Below, piece by piece: positions 57,800 to 59,692 of a DNA stretch of 59,692 bases; positions within the stretch are counted from its first letter, which is position 1, and every line of letters starts with the position of its first letter. The stretch comes from Pseudomonas maioricensis (GTDB lineage: Bacteria; Pseudomonadota; Gammaproteobacteria; Pseudomonadales; Pseudomonadaceae): positions 208,255 through 267,946 of the forward strand of contig NZ_LOHG01000005.1 in NCBI RefSeq assembly GCF_022790535.1, read 5' to 3'. The notes beneath the pieces were generated by a model. That model was given only the letters and a program-made list of their open reading frames with translations, did no database searches and was not told the DNA's origin. Position numbers and translations under genes: made by a program.

Positions 57800-59473
57800 A
57801 TGAGCGATAAACCCGACGATGCCTCGCAAAACAACCCCAGTCGCCGTCGCTTTCTGGGAGGGATGGCAGCTTTAGGTGCCGGTATCGCCTTGAGCGGCTG
57901 CGATACCGCTCAGAAATCCTCGTCAGCTCCAGTCGCCCCCCTCACAGGTGCGGCACTGGACAAGGCGCTGCGCGAGCATGTCAAAACCGTCGTGGTGATT
58001 TACGCCGAGAACCGCAGTTTCAATAATTTGTTCGGTAACTTCCCTGGGGTGCAGAAGCCATTGTCGGCGCTCAAGCCTGGCGATTATCAACAACGTGACC
58101 GCGACGGCTCGCTGCTGAAAACCTTGCCTCCGGCCTGGGGCGGCGTTCTGCAAGTGGGCCCGCAAACGGTTGACGGCGTGAGCTACCCCGCTGGCGGTCA
58201 GTTTCAGGAAAACCTGCCCAATGCGCCCTTCCCGCTCAAAGGTATCAATGGCGAAGATTTGCCGCTGAGCCTCGTCACCCGGGACCTGTGGCATGTTTTT
58301 TATCAGAATCAGATGCAAATCAACGGCGGCAAGAATGACCGTTTCGTTGCCTGGGCCGATGCGGGTGGCCTGCCGATGGGTTACTACGCACAAAGCCAGT
58401 ACTCGCTGCGCCTGTGGGATGTCGCCAAGGAGTTTGTACTCTGTGACAACTTCTTCCAGGGAGCCTTTGGCGGCTCGTTTCTCAACCACCAGTATCTGAT
58501 TGCCGCCACCGCACCGACGTACCCGGATGCTGCGAACTCGGTGGCGAAATCACAAATTGCCCGCCTGGAAAGCGACAACCCGAAGGACCCGCGCCTCAAG
58601 CCACTGGAGCAGTCTCCGGCCAGTGCCATGACCGGTCCACCGCAATTCGGCCCCAGCGCGCTGACGCCCGATGGCTATGCGGTCAATACCCTCGCCCCAC
58701 CGTTCTGGCCAACCTGGCTACGTGATCCGGCAAAGCCGGACTATTCCATGCCGGATTTGCCCAACGTGCTGGTGCCACAGACTCACGAACACATTGGCGA
58801 CAAGCTGTCGAAGAAGAACATCGACTGGGCGTGGTATGCAGGTGCCTGGCAGGTCACGCTTGATGAGTTCAAGGATTCCACAGGGATCCCGAAAATACCT
58901 AACTTCCAGTACCACCATCAGCCGTTCAATTACTTCGTGCAGCAAGGCCCGCAGAACCCGGTTGAACGTAAAAAACGGCTGCGCGATGGCGGGTTGGGCG
59001 ATGAGGCCAGCAGCAACAGGTTCCTTGCCGATGCTGAGGCGGGCAAGCTGCCTGCGGTGACGTTCTACAAGCCTCAGGGCAATCTGAATATGCACGCGGG
59101 TTACGCGGATGTCGCCGCAGGTGACCGGCATATCGACCGCGTCATCAAGGTGCTGCGCAACAGCCCGCAATGGGCGAACATGGTGGTTGTCATTACTGTC
59201 GACGAAAATGGCGGCTGGTGGGATCACGTAGCGCCACCCCAGGGCGATCGTTGGGGGCCGGGTACGCGGATTCCTGCGTTGGTGGTTTCTCCTTTCGCGC
59301 GTAAGGGCACGGTCGATCATACGGTCTACGATACGGCCTCGATTCTGCGTCTGATCACTCGGGTTCACGGGCTGGAGAAGCTCAACGGTCTCAAGGAGCG
59401 AGACAGCGCGATGGTTGCTCGCGGGCAATCGCCGATGGGTGACTTGACCAATGCGCTGCAGTTTCCCACGTGA
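57800..59473 (+). CDS. Tat-exported phosphoesterase lipoprotein (AcpA/phospholipase C superfamily)
   Basis: The product is 557 residues. The N-terminus has a twin-arginine motif (SRRRFLGG), a short hydrophobic stretch and then the lipobox LSGC, so it is probably folded in the cytoplasm, exported by Tat and lipidated. The phosphoesterase family motifs AENRSFNNLFGNFPG near residue 74 and TVDENGGWWDHV near residue 472 are present. Related enzymes are acid phosphatases (AcpA) or phospholipases C; no choice can be made from sequence. The gene is monocistronic. Confidence 0.85.
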   Translation: MSDKPDDASQNNPSRRRFLGGMAALGAGIALSGCDTAQKSSSAPVAPLTGAALDKALREHVKTVVVIYAENRSFNNLFGNFPGVQKPLSALKPGDYQQRDRDGSLLKTLPPAWGGVLQVGPQTVDGVSYPAGGQFQENLPNAPFPLKGINGEDLPLSLVTRDLWHVFYQNQMQINGGKNDRFVAWADAGGLPMGYYAQSQYSLRLWDVAKEFVLCDNFFQGAFGGSFLNHQYLIAATAPTYPDAANSVAKSQIARLESDNPKDPRLKPLEQSPASAMTGPPQFGPSALTPDGYAVNTLAPPFWPTWLRDPAKPDYSMPDLPNVLVPQTHEHIGDKLSKKNIDWAWYAGAWQVTLDEFKDSTGIPKIPNFQYHHQPFNYFVQQGPQNPVERKKRLRDGGLGDEASSNRFLADAEAGKLPAVTFYKPQGNLNMHAGYADVAAGDRHIDRVIKVLRNSPQWANMVVVITVDENGGWWDHVAPPQGDRWGPGTRIPALVVSPFARKGTVDHTVYDTASILRLITRVHGLEKLNGLKERDSAMVARGQSPMGDLTNALQFPT

Positions 59474-59537
59474 TCAGTTGAGTGTTCTGTCGGCCACTGT
59501 CTGGTGACGCGGGAGATTCTATGTTCGCCCGTAACCG

Positions 59538-59570
59538 CTCACCTGTTGGAGCGAGGCTTGCCCGCGATGG
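59538..59570. repeat. Single REP half-element
   Basis: CTGTTGGAGCGAGGCTTGCC, then CGCGATGG, matches one REP arm; no inverted partner is seen nearby. Confidence 0.7.
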
Positions 59571-59629
59571 GTGCGCCTCGGTCTTTGTTCAGGTCGCGGG
59601 TGGTTGTGTGTACATCCGTTTTTGAGGTT

Positions 59630-59692
59630 ACGGCTGCTATTGGTTGCGCCCTTACGGCGCCTCACTTTTGAGGCGCAAAAGTAAGCAAAACG
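59630..59692. repeat. Partial dispersed repeat at the window edge
   Basis: GCGCCCTTACGGCGCCTCAC followed by TTTTGAGGCGCAAAAGTAAG resembles the start of a large repeat widely dispersed in Pseudomonas genomes; it contains its own short inverted arms (GAGGCGC and GCGCCTC). The window ends inside it. Confidence 0.5.

Overview
The window is a piece of a Pseudomonas chromosome, most likely from the fluorescens/syringae side of the genus; I cannot resolve the species. The evidence is the dense scatter of Pseudomonas REP/REPIN palindromes between genes, the tandem cbb3 oxidase operons followed by ccoGHIS, hemN and anr, and a gene order that, as I recall it, largely follows the P. aeruginosa backbone (cysS-glnS-ppiB-lpxH; rlmM/acnA; aer; cco; hemN-anr-apt; recR; ybaB-dnaX).

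Layout. 0.3-4.8 kb: tRNA charging genes cysS and glnS (minus), then ppiB-lpxH (plus). 5.1-10 kb: a MarR-controlled tripartite efflux operon (marR, outer-membrane channel, HlyD-type adaptor, 14-TM MFS pump) with two near-identical palindromic operators at the promoter. 10.1-15.9 kb: miaE, a two-domain universal stress protein, rlmM and acnA. 16.1-21.8 kb: a quinate/shikimate catabolic cluster (NAD-type quinate/shikimate dehydrogenase, TetR regulator, fused 3-dehydroshikimate dehydratase quiC, MFS importer). Two promoters of this cluster share a 23-bp motif. 21.9-24.4 kb: a CPBP membrane protease and the aerotaxis receptor aer.

24.5-34.5 kb is the accessory part: four plus-strand genes of 221, 190, 611 and 982 residues, built from a repeated module of about 100-115 residues centred on a G-D-x-hydrophobic-x-x-x-W-G motif, plus a minus-strand autotransporter and a 154-residue companion gene. 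The 982-residue protein and the autotransporter each show an abrupt base-composition break inside the gene: an AT-richer N-terminal part joined to a GC-richer C-terminal part. In the large repeat protein the break falls at a module boundary. I read this as modular, recombining surface or antigen-like proteins with short stand-alone module genes beside them. It is the least explained system in the window.

34.5-51.7 kb is the microaerobic respiration block: an alpha/beta hydrolase, ccoNOQP-1, ccoNOQP-2, the cbb3 assembly genes ccoG-ccoH-ccoI-ccoS with a TauE/SafE-type membrane protein, hemN (oxygen-independent haem synthesis), an unknown gene, the oxygen regulator anr, and apt. Good FNR/Anr boxes lie before ccoG and hemN. 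51.9-59.7 kb: recR, a CurA-like NADPH oxidoreductase, a tandem REPIN array, ybaB-dnaX, a periplasmic solute-binding protein, and a Tat-exported phosphoesterase lipoprotein. No rRNA, tRNA, CRISPR array, transposase or prophage gene was seen.
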